Shown in pieces: positions 43,847 to 52,975 of a stretch of 64,000 nucleotides of DNA. The stretch's first letter is position 1, and each line of letters opens with the position of its first letter. The DNA lies in NCBI RefSeq assembly GCF_947495665.1, contig NZ_CANLZV010000015.1, positions 1 to 64,000 on the forward strand, written 5' to 3'. Both the position numbers and the translations under genes were made by a program. The notes beneath the pieces were generated by a model. The model was not told where the DNA came from, searched no databases, and was given only the letters and a program-made list of their open reading frames with translations. The DNA is from an uncultured Sunxiuqinia sp. GTDB taxonomy: Bacteria > Bacteroidota > Bacteroidia > Bacteroidales > Prolixibacteraceae.

Positions 43847-44881
43847 ATGGATAATACTAAAAATCAAACAGCACTCTCTACTCTCGGCGAATTTGGACTC
43901 ATTGACCGACTGACTCAAGCCGTCCAAATTCAACACAAGAGCACGATCAAAGGCGTTGGAGATGATGCTGCCGTACTTCGCTTTGATGACAAACAAATTG
44001 TTGTAACGACTGATCTCCTGACGGAGGGCATTCACTTCAACCTGATGTATGTCCCTCTCAAGCATCTAGGCTACAAAGCAGTGGTGGTTAATTTATCCGA
44101 TGTTTTTGCCATGAATGCCCAACCTCGTCAAATTACCGTTTCGCTGGCTATTTCCAGTAAATTTTCGGTGGAAGCGATTGATGAGTTGTATGCCGGTATT
44201 CATCTGGCCTGCGAAAAATATGGCGTCGATTTGGTGGGTGGCGACACCACCAGCTCGCTAACCGGGCTGACCATCAGCATAACTGCCATTGGCGAAGCCA
44301 ACGCCGAGGATGTGGTTTACCGCAGTGGTGCTCAGCTGAACGATTTGATTTGTGTTTCGGGCGATTTGGGAGGAGCCTACATGGGACTTCAACTACTGGA
44401 GCGCGAAAATGAAGTGTTCAAGGTAAACCCAAAAGAGCAGCCCAAACTGGAAGGCTATGATTATATCCTGGAGCGCCAGCTTAAGCCCGAAGCCCGCGCC
44501 GATGTCATTAGCGCCCTGAAAAGACTGGGTGTTAAACCAACGGCCATGATTGACATTTCGGATGGCTTGTCGTCTGAAATTATGCACATCTGCAAAAAAT
44601 CCAATGTGGGCTGCAGCATTTACGAAGAGAAAGTTCCGCTGGATTTTCAAACCAAGAAATTTGCTGAAGAGCTAAGCATCAACCCCCTTGTGGCTGCCCT
44701 GAATGGTGGCGAAGACTATGAGTTGCTGTTTACCATTCCCCTGGCCGATCATGACAAAATAAAGAATGATCCGGACATTACCGTCATTGGGCACATTACC
44801 GAAGCCAGTGGCGGAACCAACATGATTACTGGTGCCGGGACAGCCATCGCGCTGCAGGCTCAGGGCTGGAACCCGATTTAA
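43847..44881 (+). CDS. thiL: Thiamine-monophosphate kinase ThiL
   Basis: ThiL phosphorylates thiamine monophosphate to thiamine diphosphate, the last step of cofactor synthesis. The 344-residue protein has GVGDDAAVLRFDDKQIVVTTD (about 38-58, split: GVGDDAAVL and TTDLLTEGIHF), LSDVFAMNAQPRQ (about 85-97), DLVGGDTTSS (about 127-136), MIDISDGLSSE, and the C-terminal GGEDYELLFTI. It is divergent from sufB and stands alone. Confidence 0.95.
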   Translation: MDNTKNQTALSTLGEFGLIDRLTQAVQIQHKSTIKGVGDDAAVLRFDDKQIVVTTDLLTEGIHFNLMYVPLKHLGYKAVVVNLSDVFAMNAQPRQITVSLAISSKFSVEAIDELYAGIHLACEKYGVDLVGGDTTSSLTGLTISITAIGEANAEDVVYRSGAQLNDLICVSGDLGGAYMGLQLLERENEVFKVNPKEQPKLEGYDYILERQLKPEARADVISALKRLGVKPTAMIDISDGLSSEIMHICKKSNVGCSIYEEKVPLDFQTKKFAEELSINPLVAALNGGEDYELLFTIPLADHDKIKNDPDITVIGHITEASGGTNMITGAGTAIALQAQGWNPI

Positions 44882-44920
44882 CCAGCTCCTGCCAACATTC
44901 CGGCAATAAGAAATACAGTT

Positions 44921-44958
44921 AAAAAAAGAAATCCGGCCCAATGACAAAGCCGGATTTC
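44921..44958 (-). terminator. Rho-independent terminator of the LVIVD unit
   Basis: A 10-bp stem (GAAATCCGGC 44928-44937 with GCCGGATTTC 44949-44958) is followed by seven T on the minus strand. It may also end thiL from the other side. Confidence 0.8.
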
Positions 44959-44976
44959 AAACTGAATTAACTGAAA

Positions 44977-46272
44977 TTAATTACCTGCCATAGAAATGGG
45001 AATTGACGAAAGCAAGGTAATATTTTGAAGATCGGAATAATCGTACAGGTAAAATCCGCCGTCACCAACCATAAAAAGGTAGTCATTCAAAGGAATTACA
45101 TCATAGGTGTTGATATCCTCAAATTCTGCCAATAAGTGAGAACCAATCTGTAAAGGATCCGATGCATCAAAAACTTTTAAGCCGGCATCTCCATCACAAA
45201 TAAACAGGACATCATCGTCGATCCCCAAGCCGTGAGGATTGGTCATCGAATAACTTGCAATGGGTGTCAACTGCGAATAGTCATCATTCATTTCAATAAC
45301 ATCAAGCCGGTTGACTGATCGTCCGCAAGCACCGCCATCATGCAGTGTTACATAAGCTAAATCATCCTGCACCACTACCGGATCGCAACTTGTAATATGC
45401 TGATATCGACTAATATATTTGGGGCTCTGCTCAATCTCCAGGCTGTATATCAACATGCCTGTGGTTGTTCCAAAAAACAAATGATCGTTATAAATAAACA
45501 TCGTTTCAATGTTCCACCCAATGTTGTTCGAGCCTAATTCCTGCGGATTCTCCAGATCGGTAATCCGGAACGTGTACAGGGTACTATTATCCACCGTATA
45601 AAGAAAATCCTTGTACAGGCCAAAGCGAGCCATTGATCCCCCAACACCAAAGGTGGTTCCACTGCCTCCGCCAACACCGGAGTTCGTCAAAAAGCTACCG
45701 CCTGTTTCCAAACGATCAGAGAAACTATCGTAATAATAAATGGGGTAATAGTTGCGCTCAATTTCGCGCTTGACCTTCTTTATTTCCCAATCTACAACAA
45801 CTCCCAATTCATCATCCACCTCTCCCAAACGGTATTCCGAATCGTACTCTGGCAACATGTAGGGAAAAATATCTTCAACGCGTCCCACTTCCTTCACCGA
45901 AGCTAAATCAGACACATCCACAGCGACCAAATCAATATAGCTATCGGCATACAAAACATTCTCTTTGATTGCAATGTCCACATTCCCGGGAATTGCAATA
46001 AATCCAACAGAATTTGGACTTGCAGGGTCTGACACATCGACCACATGAACTCCTTTCATCACCTCATTAATGAAGATGTAGTTATCTTTGAAATAGATCT
46101 TCCCCGGGTTTTCAATATCCCGGGCACTTTCCATTTTTACAGCATTGCGCAAATCGGCATAGCTCATGTAAACCGGCGAGTTTCCCAAATAAGTTTCAAC
46201 AATTTTATCTTCGCAGCCTGCAAACACTACCGCAACAAACAACAGGCAACTGTATATCCATTTTGCATTCAT
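44977..46272 (-). CDS. LVIVD-repeat surface lipoprotein
   Basis: The 431-residue protein has a lipoprotein signal ending at Cys20 (VVFAGC) followed by Glu-Asp-Lys, an acidic stretch of the kind that directs lipoproteins to the surface in Bacteroidota. The rest consists of beta-propeller-like repeats with VHVVDVSDPASPNSVGF (about 74-90), VAVDVSDLASVKEVG and KVFDASDPLQIG, the LVIVD pattern. Function is unknown, perhaps ligand or polysaccharide binding. The ATG at 46272 is used rather than an upstream TTG at 46281. It is 13 bases after the beta-barrel gene and probably co-transcribed with it. Confidence 0.85.
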   Translation of the reverse strand: MNAKWIYSCLLFVAVVFAGCEDKIVETYLGNSPVYMSYADLRNAVKMESARDIENPGKIYFKDNYIFINEVMKGVHVVDVSDPASPNSVGFIAIPGNVDIAIKENVLYADSYIDLVAVDVSDLASVKEVGRVEDIFPYMLPEYDSEYRLGEVDDELGVVVDWEIKKVKREIERNYYPIYYYDSFSDRLETGGSFLTNSGVGGGSGTTFGVGGSMARFGLYKDFLYTVDNSTLYTFRITDLENPQELGSNNIGWNIETMFIYNDHLFFGTTTGMLIYSLEIEQSPKYISRYQHITSCDPVVVQDDLAYVTLHDGGACGRSVNRLDVIEMNDDYSQLTPIASYSMTNPHGLGIDDDVLFICDGDAGLKVFDASDPLQIGSHLLAEFEDINTYDVIPLNDYLFMVGDGGFYLYDYSDLQNITLLSSIPISMAGN

Positions 46273-46285
46273 TTCTCTCAATTTA

Positions 46286-47032
46286 CTAGTTAAACAGAAT
46301 ACCTATCCGTATCGTCAGGCGATTATACTCCCGCTCCAACTTATACTCGTCCTTTCCACCCTCAAAACTCACTTGGTGAAAACGATAGCCAAATGACATC
46401 ATCAAGGCCAGGTTTTCATTAAGCTGATTCACCATGCCGAAGCTAGGACTAAGCATAAATCCACCTTGACAATCCAACTTCTGGGCGGCGTAATAAGAGC
46501 TTGACCAAGGCATAATATCGTAGTAATAATTAGAGCCCACCATGATATTATCGTCGAGCGGGAAAAGATAACCCGCCTGAACTCCAACAAAAGGGGTAAA
46601 CATCGACTCACGAAAATGGTACTCCAGGTTCCCAAAAACAGGCAAGTACGACTCCTCCAAAAAATCGACGCCAGTCCCCACGCCTGCATACCAGTTCGGT
46701 AACACTTTTAAATTGAAAGATGCGTCGAATGAAAAGGGCTTGGATTTATCGTTGGATGAACTTCCGATAAGCAAACCACCGGTCGTTTTGATGAAGTAAG
46801 CTTTCTGACCGCTTAAAACAGCTGTGGAGAACTTTGAACTTACAGAGTCGATTTCTGATGTCTGAAAAACCCAGGTATCCTTGCCCGAACGGACAACCAC
46901 TTTTTCATCATCAACCGGGATGTGCTGTCCTTTCAGAACTGTCCCATTTTTGAGGTAGATCACTTCTTTTTTTTGAGCCTGGGCCGTCCCCATTGCCAAT
47001 AAAAAAGCAAGCAAACAGACTAGCTGTTTCAT
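46286..47032 (-). CDS. Outer-membrane beta-barrel protein, unknown function
   Basis: The 248-residue protein starts with a signal peptide (MKQLVCLLAFLLAMGTAQAQ), then KEVIYLKNGTVLKGQHIPVD, a small beta-domain common at the N-terminus of exported Bacteroidota proteins, and from about residue 95 a series of aromatic-rich beta strands (WYAGVGTGVDF, MFTPFVGVQAGYLF, NLALMMSFGYRFHQV) ending in the terminal strand LTIRIGILFN, typical for an outer-membrane barrel. The ATG at 47032 was chosen since it gives a complete signal peptide. It is encoded just before the LVIVD lipoprotein, so the two may work together at the surface. Confidence 0.8.
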   Translation of the reverse strand: MKQLVCLLAFLLAMGTAQAQKKEVIYLKNGTVLKGQHIPVDDEKVVVRSGKDTWVFQTSEIDSVSSKFSTAVLSGQKAYFIKTTGGLLIGSSSNDKSKPFSFDASFNLKVLPNWYAGVGTGVDFLEESYLPVFGNLEYHFRESMFTPFVGVQAGYLFPLDDNIMVGSNYYYDIMPWSSSYYAAQKLDCQGGFMLSPSFGMVNQLNENLALMMSFGYRFHQVSFEGGKDEYKLEREYNRLTIRIGILFN

Positions 47033-47193
47033 AAGTTTATTTTGGTGTTTGTTTGCCTTTAAGATGTCTATTGACAAAAAAAGGTTGCGTGAGGACATTC
47101 GTTTTCTGGCACTTACAGCTAACAAGTCAGATACAGCAAGCGAAATAAGGAATTTGTTTATATCTTTCTTTTACTAAATCAACACCTCCAAGC

Positions 47194-47307
47194 ATGTGTT
47201 ATTGCAAGCAAATTCTCATATTCTTCCTGGCATTTACCCCTATTCTAACACAAGGTCAAACCGCTCAAAAAAAATACCGAATCAGTTTTACTGAGGAACT
47301 ATCATAA
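47194..47307 (+). CDS. Possible 37-residue exported peptide or gene remnant
   Basis: An ATG at 47194 opens a 37-residue frame beginning MCYCKQILIFFLAFTPILTQ, which looks like a signal peptide, followed by only about 14 residues (AQKKYRISFTEELS). It could be a small secreted peptide or the 5' remnant of a lost gene. A TATCTTTC element is at 47161-47168. Evidence is limited to the signal-like N-terminus. Confidence 0.3.
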   Translation: MCYCKQILIFFLAFTPILTQGQTAQKKYRISFTEELS

Positions 47308-47346
47308 TAGTGACTTTTTTAAAAGTAAGAGAACAGCTCCTGCCAA

Positions 47347-48876
47347 CTAGCTTCGTTTAACCTGAAAAATATCACTACGCCGATCTTTCAGGTTTCGCAC
47401 ACTTCCAAACTGATTTAATTCCCGAAGCAGGTCAATATCCACATCGGCTATTACAATCATCTCGGTGTTGGGTGTTGCTTCTGCCTTTATTCCATTCATG
47501 GGGAAGGAAAAATCACAGGGCGTAAAAACCATCGACTGCGCATACTGAATATCCATGTTGTGCACCTTGGGAAGATTCCCAACGCCACCAGCAATCGCCA
47601 CGTAGCACTCATTCTCGATTGCACGGGCCATCGCACAGTTGCGCACGCGTGAATAGCCATTCTGGGTATCCGTCAAAAACGGAACAAACAAAATATCAAC
47701 CCCTTCATCGGCCAGCAAACGGCCCAATTCGGGGAACTCTACATCGTAGCAAATCAGTACGCCAATTTTCCCACAGTCCGTTTCAATCGCTTTAAGCTCC
47801 GATCCGCCCTGCATCCCCCAAACCTTAGCTTCATCAGGAGTTACATGCAGCTTTTCAAACCGATCAACCGAACCATCGCGTTTGCAAACATAGCCGACAT
47901 TGTATAAGCGGTCATTTACCATTTCAGGCATGCTACCCGTAATGATGTTAATATTGTACGAAATGGCCAACTCAGAAAACCGTCGAATAATTTCATCGGT
48001 GTGCTTAGCTAGCTCACGGATGGCTTCCGGCTCGCTTAAATGGTTATTTTCAGCCATCAAAGGAGCCATGAAAAACTCGGGAAACAAGGCAAAATCAGAG
48101 CGATATCCCGAAACCGCATCTACAAAATATTCTGCCTGATTCATCACATCATCCAGGTTTTTATAAGGACGCATTTGCCACTGAATCAATCCCAATCGCA
48201 CAATCTTTTTGTTGATTACCGGCTTCCGGCTTTCTTCTTCGTAATAAATATTGTCCCATTTGAGCAGAACAGCATAATCGTTGGAAGCCTCATCTCCTTC
48301 CAGGTAGTTCTTTAGGATTTTTGACGGATAAAAGTCATTAGAAATCTGAAAGTTGAACACGGGATCCTCAATCTCCTTACGCCTGACTTTGGCAATGTAT
48401 TCCTTGGGAGACATTTGGTCAGCGTATTTATGGTAATTGGGAATTCGCCCGCCAAAAGCAACGCCTTTCAGGTTTAATCGCTCACAAAGTTCTTTCCGGT
48501 AATCGTATAAACGCCGGCCAAGCCTTAAACCACGAAACTCAGGACGAATGAAAACCTCAATTCCATAGAGCAAATCGCCTTCCGGATTATGGGTATTAAA
48601 CGTATAGTTTCCGGTAATTTTCCTGTAGGTATGCTGACTGCCGAACTTCGTTGAATCAACAATGATGGAGAAGGCACATCCCGCAATTTGGCCATTGACT
48701 TTCACCACTACCTGTCCCTCCGGAAAGCGGTTGATTAAAGTCTTCAGATGCGGTTTCAACCAATAAGAGTCGGGCATTTCCGGATACGACTCAATCAAGG
48801 CTTGTTTCAACTCTTCATAATCACTGAGCTTTAAAAACGACAGCTCAATATTCTCAATTTCATTTGCACTTGTCAT
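47347..48876 (-). CDS. GNAT acetyltransferase-nitrilase fusion protein
   Basis: The 509-residue protein joins an N-terminal GNAT acyltransferase domain (about 8-165, with VFIRPEFRGLRLGRRLYDYR as the acetyl-CoA loop) to a C-terminal carbon-nitrogen hydrolase (about 225-505) whose catalytic residues are visible: Glu in ALFPEFFMAP, Lys in FEKLHVTPDE and Cys in GVLICYDVEFPELG. Such fusions are common in Bacteroidota; the substrate is not established, but hydrolysis of an amide coupled to acyl transfer is implied. It is a single-gene unit. Confidence 0.93.
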   Translation of the reverse strand: MTSANEIENIELSFLKLSDYEELKQALIESYPEMPDSYWLKPHLKTLINRFPEGQVVVKVNGQIAGCAFSIIVDSTKFGSQHTYRKITGNYTFNTHNPEGDLLYGIEVFIRPEFRGLRLGRRLYDYRKELCERLNLKGVAFGGRIPNYHKYADQMSPKEYIAKVRRKEIEDPVFNFQISNDFYPSKILKNYLEGDEASNDYAVLLKWDNIYYEEESRKPVINKKIVRLGLIQWQMRPYKNLDDVMNQAEYFVDAVSGYRSDFALFPEFFMAPLMAENNHLSEPEAIRELAKHTDEIIRRFSELAISYNINIITGSMPEMVNDRLYNVGYVCKRDGSVDRFEKLHVTPDEAKVWGMQGGSELKAIETDCGKIGVLICYDVEFPELGRLLADEGVDILFVPFLTDTQNGYSRVRNCAMARAIENECYVAIAGGVGNLPKVHNMDIQYAQSMVFTPCDFSFPMNGIKAEATPNTEMIVIADVDIDLLRELNQFGSVRNLKDRRSDIFQVKRS

Positions 48877-49366
48877 ATGCCAATAATCTCTTTAAACACT
48901 ATTTTCAGTTCTTTCAACAGCTAACCGGCAGCTAAAGTTAGAACGAGTCCTCTAGAAAAAAAATATTCCGGGAATATTTTAAATAGACGACTTACTGGGA
49001 AACACAGAATTCCTCCCGAGAGAATGCCTTACACCAACCGTTGTTCACTACAATGTCTTTTCCGGTTCAACAAAGCATTAAACACCTCATTTTTTTTCAA
49101 AAACGACAAAACCAACCTTCATTATGCTGAAGATCAACAAACAACAACTAATACCATCTGGTGAATTCGGAATTAAAAGCTTACCTACAATTCAACATCA
49201 ATAACTCATTAACATTTATTAACAAACAAGCCATCCCTTCTACAAACACTATAAACAAAGGAGTGTAAGATTTTTACAGCCACATTTGTTTAATACTTAC
49301 ACAAAATACATAAACACTTTTAGCTTACGATCCGTTTATAAGATTGAATTCAAAAACTTAACGACG
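48877..49366. other. 490-base intergenic region with a perfect palindrome
   Basis: No gene was found. The region between the divergent GNAT-nitrilase and FAS1 genes becomes AT-rich towards the right and must contain both promoters, but I could not assign a confident TAnnTTTG element. The palindrome at 48960-48980 is the only clear structure. Confidence 0.5.
48960..48980. promoter_or_regulatory. 21-bp perfect palindrome (candidate operator)
   Basis: Ten-base arms AAAATATTCC and GGAATATTTT surround a central G with no mismatch. It is 84 bases upstream of the GNAT-nitrilase start. The symmetry and length fit a dimeric regulator site; it could also be a weak bidirectional hairpin. Confidence 0.5.
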
Positions 49367-51196
49367 ATGAAAACACTTGAAAACACAAAATTGAATCCAG
49401 CCAGGTACCTATCCCTGGTAATGTTAGTCTTATTCTCTGTTGCTTTTGTTAGCTGTAACGATGACGATGATCCTGTCATGCCAGAAATCACTTCTCCTGT
49501 TGATATTGCCGCATCCCTGCAACAGATTACTGATGACCCGGCGACCTATTCCGGTCAAATTTCCGATTCGAAGCGTCAAATGCTTATTGCCCAGAATCCA
49601 AAATTTAACACCCTGATTGCCGCTATCGGAAAAGCTGGTCTGGCAGGTACAATAGCCGAAAGCAATTTAACCGTCTTTGCTCCAACTGATCAGGCGTTCG
49701 AAGAGTTATTCTCAGCACTCGGAGTCAATGGAATTGATGCACTGACAGCCGAGCAACTGAGTCCAATCCTTCTTTACCATGCTGTTGCAGGCCGTGTACT
49801 AGCCGGCGACTTGTCAAATGGTTTGGTTGAAACTGCCAACGGTGCCTACATCACCGTGGACAAATCCAATGGAGTGATGATTGACGAGGCATCGGTTGAG
49901 CTGCATGACCTACCAGCCAAAAACGGAGTTATTCACATTGTTGATAAAGTATTACTACCTCCTTCCATGGACCTGGTGGAGAAGGCGATCAGTTTCAATC
50001 CTGAGTTCTCGATTTTGGTGGATGCTGTGGTGAAAGCCGACCTGGCTACAACACTGGCCGAAGGTGGACCGTTCACCGTATTTGCCCCAACCAATGCTGC
50101 TTTCGAAGCGTTGTTTGCTGAGCTTGGCGTAGGTGGCGTGGCCGACCTGACAGCTGAGCAGTTGACTCCGATTTTACTTTACCACGTGGTTGACGGAAGT
50201 GTGTTCTCCTTCGATTTGGAAGCCGGATCAGTACCCACGCTGAATGGCGAAACTGTTGAAGTAGACCTTTCCAGCGGTGTCATGATCAATGATGCCAATG
50301 TGATCATTGCTGATCAACAAGCAACCAATGGTGTTATTCACGCCATCGACAAAGTATTATTGCCTCCAACTGATTTGGTCAGCACAGCAATCAGCTTCAA
50401 TCCTGAGTTCTCGATTCTGGTTGATGCTGTGGTGAAAGCCGACTTGGCAACAACACTAGCGGAAGGTGGACCATTCACCGTATTTGCTCCTACCAATGCC
50501 GCATTTGAAGCCTTGTTTGCCGAGATTGGCGTAAGTGGTGTAGCCGACCTGACTGCCGATCAATTAACACCGATTTTACTGTATCATGTGGTTGACGGAA
50601 GTGTTTATTCCACTGATTTGGCCAATGGCTTTGTGCCTACCTTGAGCGGATCAGCCGTTGAAGTTGACCTTTCCGGTGGGGTAATGATCAATGACGCCAA
50701 TGTGGCTATTGCCGATGTGAAAGCAACCAACGGGGTAATTCACGCCATCGACAAAGTGCTGCTTCCGCCAAGCATGAACCTGGTTGAAACCGCCCTGAGC
50801 TACGATCCTGAGTTCTCCATCCTGGTTGCTGCCGTTCAAAAAGCCGACTTGGTGAGCACCTTAGCAGAAGGAGGCCCATTTACCATCTTTGCGCCAACCA
50901 ACCAGGCCTTTGCCGACTTATTGGAAGAGCTGGGTCCCGATTTCAACAGTCTGGATGACATTCCGGTAGACCTCTTAACCAACGTATTGCTATACCATGT
51001 GGTTGATGGCCGGGTGTACTCGAGCGACCTGGAGTCCGGAACAGTAACGACTAAAAACGGAACATTTGAACTGGATCTTTCCACACTGACCATTACCGAT
51101 GCCAACGAGCGTGAGTCGGGGCTGGTTAGCGGATTGCTGAACGTACAAGCCACCAACGGAGTGATTCACGTCATCAACAAAGTGATTCTTCCATAA
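49367..51196 (+). CDS. Surface lipoprotein with four fasciclin (FAS1) domains
   Basis: The 609-residue protein has a lipoprotein signal ending at Cys30 (VAFVSC) followed by Asn and four Asp, an export signal for surface lipoproteins in Bacteroidota. Four FAS1 domains follow (about 60-200, 202-337, 338-472, 473-609), each with the H1 motif (TVFAPTNAAFEAL in domains 2 and 3) and the H2 motif (NGVIHAIDKVLLPP). Domains 2 and 3 are nearly identical in protein but differ at many third codon positions. FAS1 domains mediate adhesion. The ATG at 49367 was chosen since it gives the proper signal; a longer frame begins at 49286. Confidence 0.93.
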   Translation: MKTLENTKLNPARYLSLVMLVLFSVAFVSCNDDDDPVMPEITSPVDIAASLQQITDDPATYSGQISDSKRQMLIAQNPKFNTLIAAIGKAGLAGTIAESNLTVFAPTDQAFEELFSALGVNGIDALTAEQLSPILLYHAVAGRVLAGDLSNGLVETANGAYITVDKSNGVMIDEASVELHDLPAKNGVIHIVDKVLLPPSMDLVEKAISFNPEFSILVDAVVKADLATTLAEGGPFTVFAPTNAAFEALFAELGVGGVADLTAEQLTPILLYHVVDGSVFSFDLEAGSVPTLNGETVEVDLSSGVMINDANVIIADQQATNGVIHAIDKVLLPPTDLVSTAISFNPEFSILVDAVVKADLATTLAEGGPFTVFAPTNAAFEALFAEIGVSGVADLTADQLTPILLYHVVDGSVYSTDLANGFVPTLSGSAVEVDLSGGVMINDANVAIADVKATNGVIHAIDKVLLPPSMNLVETALSYDPEFSILVAAVQKADLVSTLAEGGPFTIFAPTNQAFADLLEELGPDFNSLDDIPVDLLTNVLLYHVVDGRVYSSDLESGTVTTKNGTFELDLSTLTITDANERESGLVSGLLNVQATNGVIHVINKVILP

Positions 51197-51235
51197 AACA
51201 CAATCGAAATACGCCAAAAACAATAAACATTTCAG

Positions 51236-51277
51236 AAAGAAAAGGGAATCTCTAACCCGGGATTCCTTTCTTTTTTG
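51236..51277 (+). terminator. Rho-independent terminator of the FAS1 gene
   Basis: The arms AAGGGAATC (51242-51250) and GATTCCTTT (51261-51269) are followed by CTTTTTT. It lies 46 bases after the FAS1 stop and may also serve the convergent HU-like gene. Confidence 0.8.
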
Positions 51278-51291
51278 TCGGAAAAGTCCGA

Positions 51292-51690
51292 CTAATAAGC
51301 ACTCCTGGCCGACTTGGCATACTCCGGAAATTTTACAGCGTCCTTTAAGTACGGACTTGGCCTGAAACTAATGTTTGCCGATTTGATTAATCGAAAGCCA
51401 TCGGTTCGCGGCTCATCCGAGGCCTGGCTCTTCAGGTTTAAGCTGAAGGTTCCCAACTCACCCAATTCAACCGTACGATTATCCAACAACAATTGAGGAA
51501 TCAGATCAACCAAACCAACCAGGTTGGCAATGATATCGGCCCGGCTTAGGGTTGACCGGCTGGCCAGCATATCTGCCACTTGATTCAAACTCACTTTCTT
51601 CCGTTCACAAGCCCTCGCATAATATTTATAGGCACCTCCGCCTTTTACTCCCGGGCTCGCCTGCCGAATCAAACAATACTTTACGCTCAT
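51292..51690 (-). CDS. HU-family DNA-binding protein (HU-HIG type)
   Basis: The 132-residue protein belongs to the HU-like group of Bacteroidota: KYYARACERKKVSLNQVADML (about 22-42, split) with RSTLSRADIIANLVGLVDLIP following, then the beta-arm region VELGELGTFSLNLKSQ (about 74-89) and a C-terminal NISFRPSPYLKD. It probably bends or coats DNA; no specific target is known. An inverted repeat GTATCA-N10-TGATAC (51742-51763) lies 50-70 bases upstream and may be part of its regulation. Confidence 0.88.
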   Translation of the reverse strand: MSVKYCLIRQASPGVKGGGAYKYYARACERKKVSLNQVADMLASRSTLSRADIIANLVGLVDLIPQLLLDNRTVELGELGTFSLNLKSQASDEPRTDGFRLIKSANISFRPSPYLKDAVKFPEYAKSARSAY

Positions 51691-51875
51691 AATTTCAGGC
51701 TTTAAAAAGTTATTAACAATTGTTAGTTTCTATTTTCATACGTATCAAATCTTAAAATGATACCTGTTAAATTAGAATTTCACAAGTATTAAAAATTTCG
51801 CCTGTCCTGAGAGAAGTATCAAGCGCCCCCAATGTTTTCAACTTGATTTCGCTATCGTTTATTTCTGAAGTCAGC

Positions 51876-52883
51876 TTATTCCTTTAGAAACTCCACCAGT
51901 GGCCCGATAAACCGGTCAAAGGCTTCGATGTGGGGCAAGTGTCCCACATTGTCCAGTTCAATCAAACGGGCATTGGGGATTTGCTCCCGGGTGCGCCGGC
52001 CCAGTTCGGGGTAGTTGCCCATGGTTGCCCTTACATCATCACTTACCAGTGGCTTTCCAAGCGCTGTCCGGTCGCGTTGGCCAATAATTAGCAGGGTGGG
52101 TGATTCAATGTGCTTAAACTCATAGCAAACCGGCTGCGTAAAAATCATGTCATAAGTCAGGGCTGCATTCCACGCAATACGCGGATAATCGATGTTCAGC
52201 GTCCAGCCGGCCAGCAGGTTGACCCACTCGTCGTATTCGGGCTGCCAGTTGTTATCGTAGTAACTCTCCAACTGGTATTTCCTGATCCCTTCATAGGTTT
52301 TTCCCAGCTCGTAGGCATACCACCATTGTACTGGCTGATAAGGCACTTTCAGCTTCCAGTCTTCCAACCCGATGGGATTGGCCAAAATCAACTTGTCGGT
52401 TTGTTCCGGGTACATCAGTGCGAAACGGGTGGCCAGCATGCCGCCCATGGAGTGTCCGAGTACACTAATTTTTTCAATCCCCAGGTCGTCGAGCAAGGCC
52501 TTGGTGTTGGCAGCCAGTTGCTGAAACGTGTACTGGTAATGTTCCGGTTTTGACGATTTCCCAAAACCAATCTGGTCGGGAATAATCACACGAAAACCCT
52601 GTTCGCCGGCCAAAACAGTTGCGGTTTCGCGCCAGTACGCACCGTTAAAGTTCTTGCCATGAAGCAGCAAAATGGCTTGACCATTAGGGTTAGCCGGCCT
52701 TACGTCCATAAAGGCCATTTGGTAGCTTTCGTTTTGGCTTTCGATGCTGAGGTAATTCACATCAAAAGGGTACGCGTAATTTTCGAGGTTGATACCAAGG
52801 GCTTTCAGCCCAGTTTGTTGGGCCGAAATACTGAGGCTGATTACAAGCGCCACAATCAGCAATAATGGTTTATGGAATTTCAT
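51876..52883 (-). CDS. Exported alpha/beta hydrolase
   Basis: The 335-residue protein has a signal peptide (MKFHKPLLLIVALVISLSIS, cleavage likely after AQ) and the alpha/beta-hydrolase core: the HGKNFNG oxyanion region (about 75-81), the nucleophile Ser145 in LGHSMGGM, and the C-terminal His in NVGHLPHIEAFDRF. It is predicted to act in the periplasm as an esterase or related hydrolase; the substrate cannot be inferred. It is a single-gene unit. Confidence 0.9.
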   Translation of the reverse strand: MKFHKPLLLIVALVISLSISAQQTGLKALGINLENYAYPFDVNYLSIESQNESYQMAFMDVRPANPNGQAILLLHGKNFNGAYWRETATVLAGEQGFRVIIPDQIGFGKSSKPEHYQYTFQQLAANTKALLDDLGIEKISVLGHSMGGMLATRFALMYPEQTDKLILANPIGLEDWKLKVPYQPVQWWYAYELGKTYEGIRKYQLESYYDNNWQPEYDEWVNLLAGWTLNIDYPRIAWNAALTYDMIFTQPVCYEFKHIESPTLLIIGQRDRTALGKPLVSDDVRATMGNYPELGRRTREQIPNARLIELDNVGHLPHIEAFDRFIGPLVEFLKE

Positions 52884-52975
52884 GATGTTCCTGTTTTTAT
52901 AGTATAGTAGTTTAAAACAGGAAGCGCTGCGGATGGTTTAGTGGCGAATTGTGCTTTTATTGCGGCTCGTTTGCG

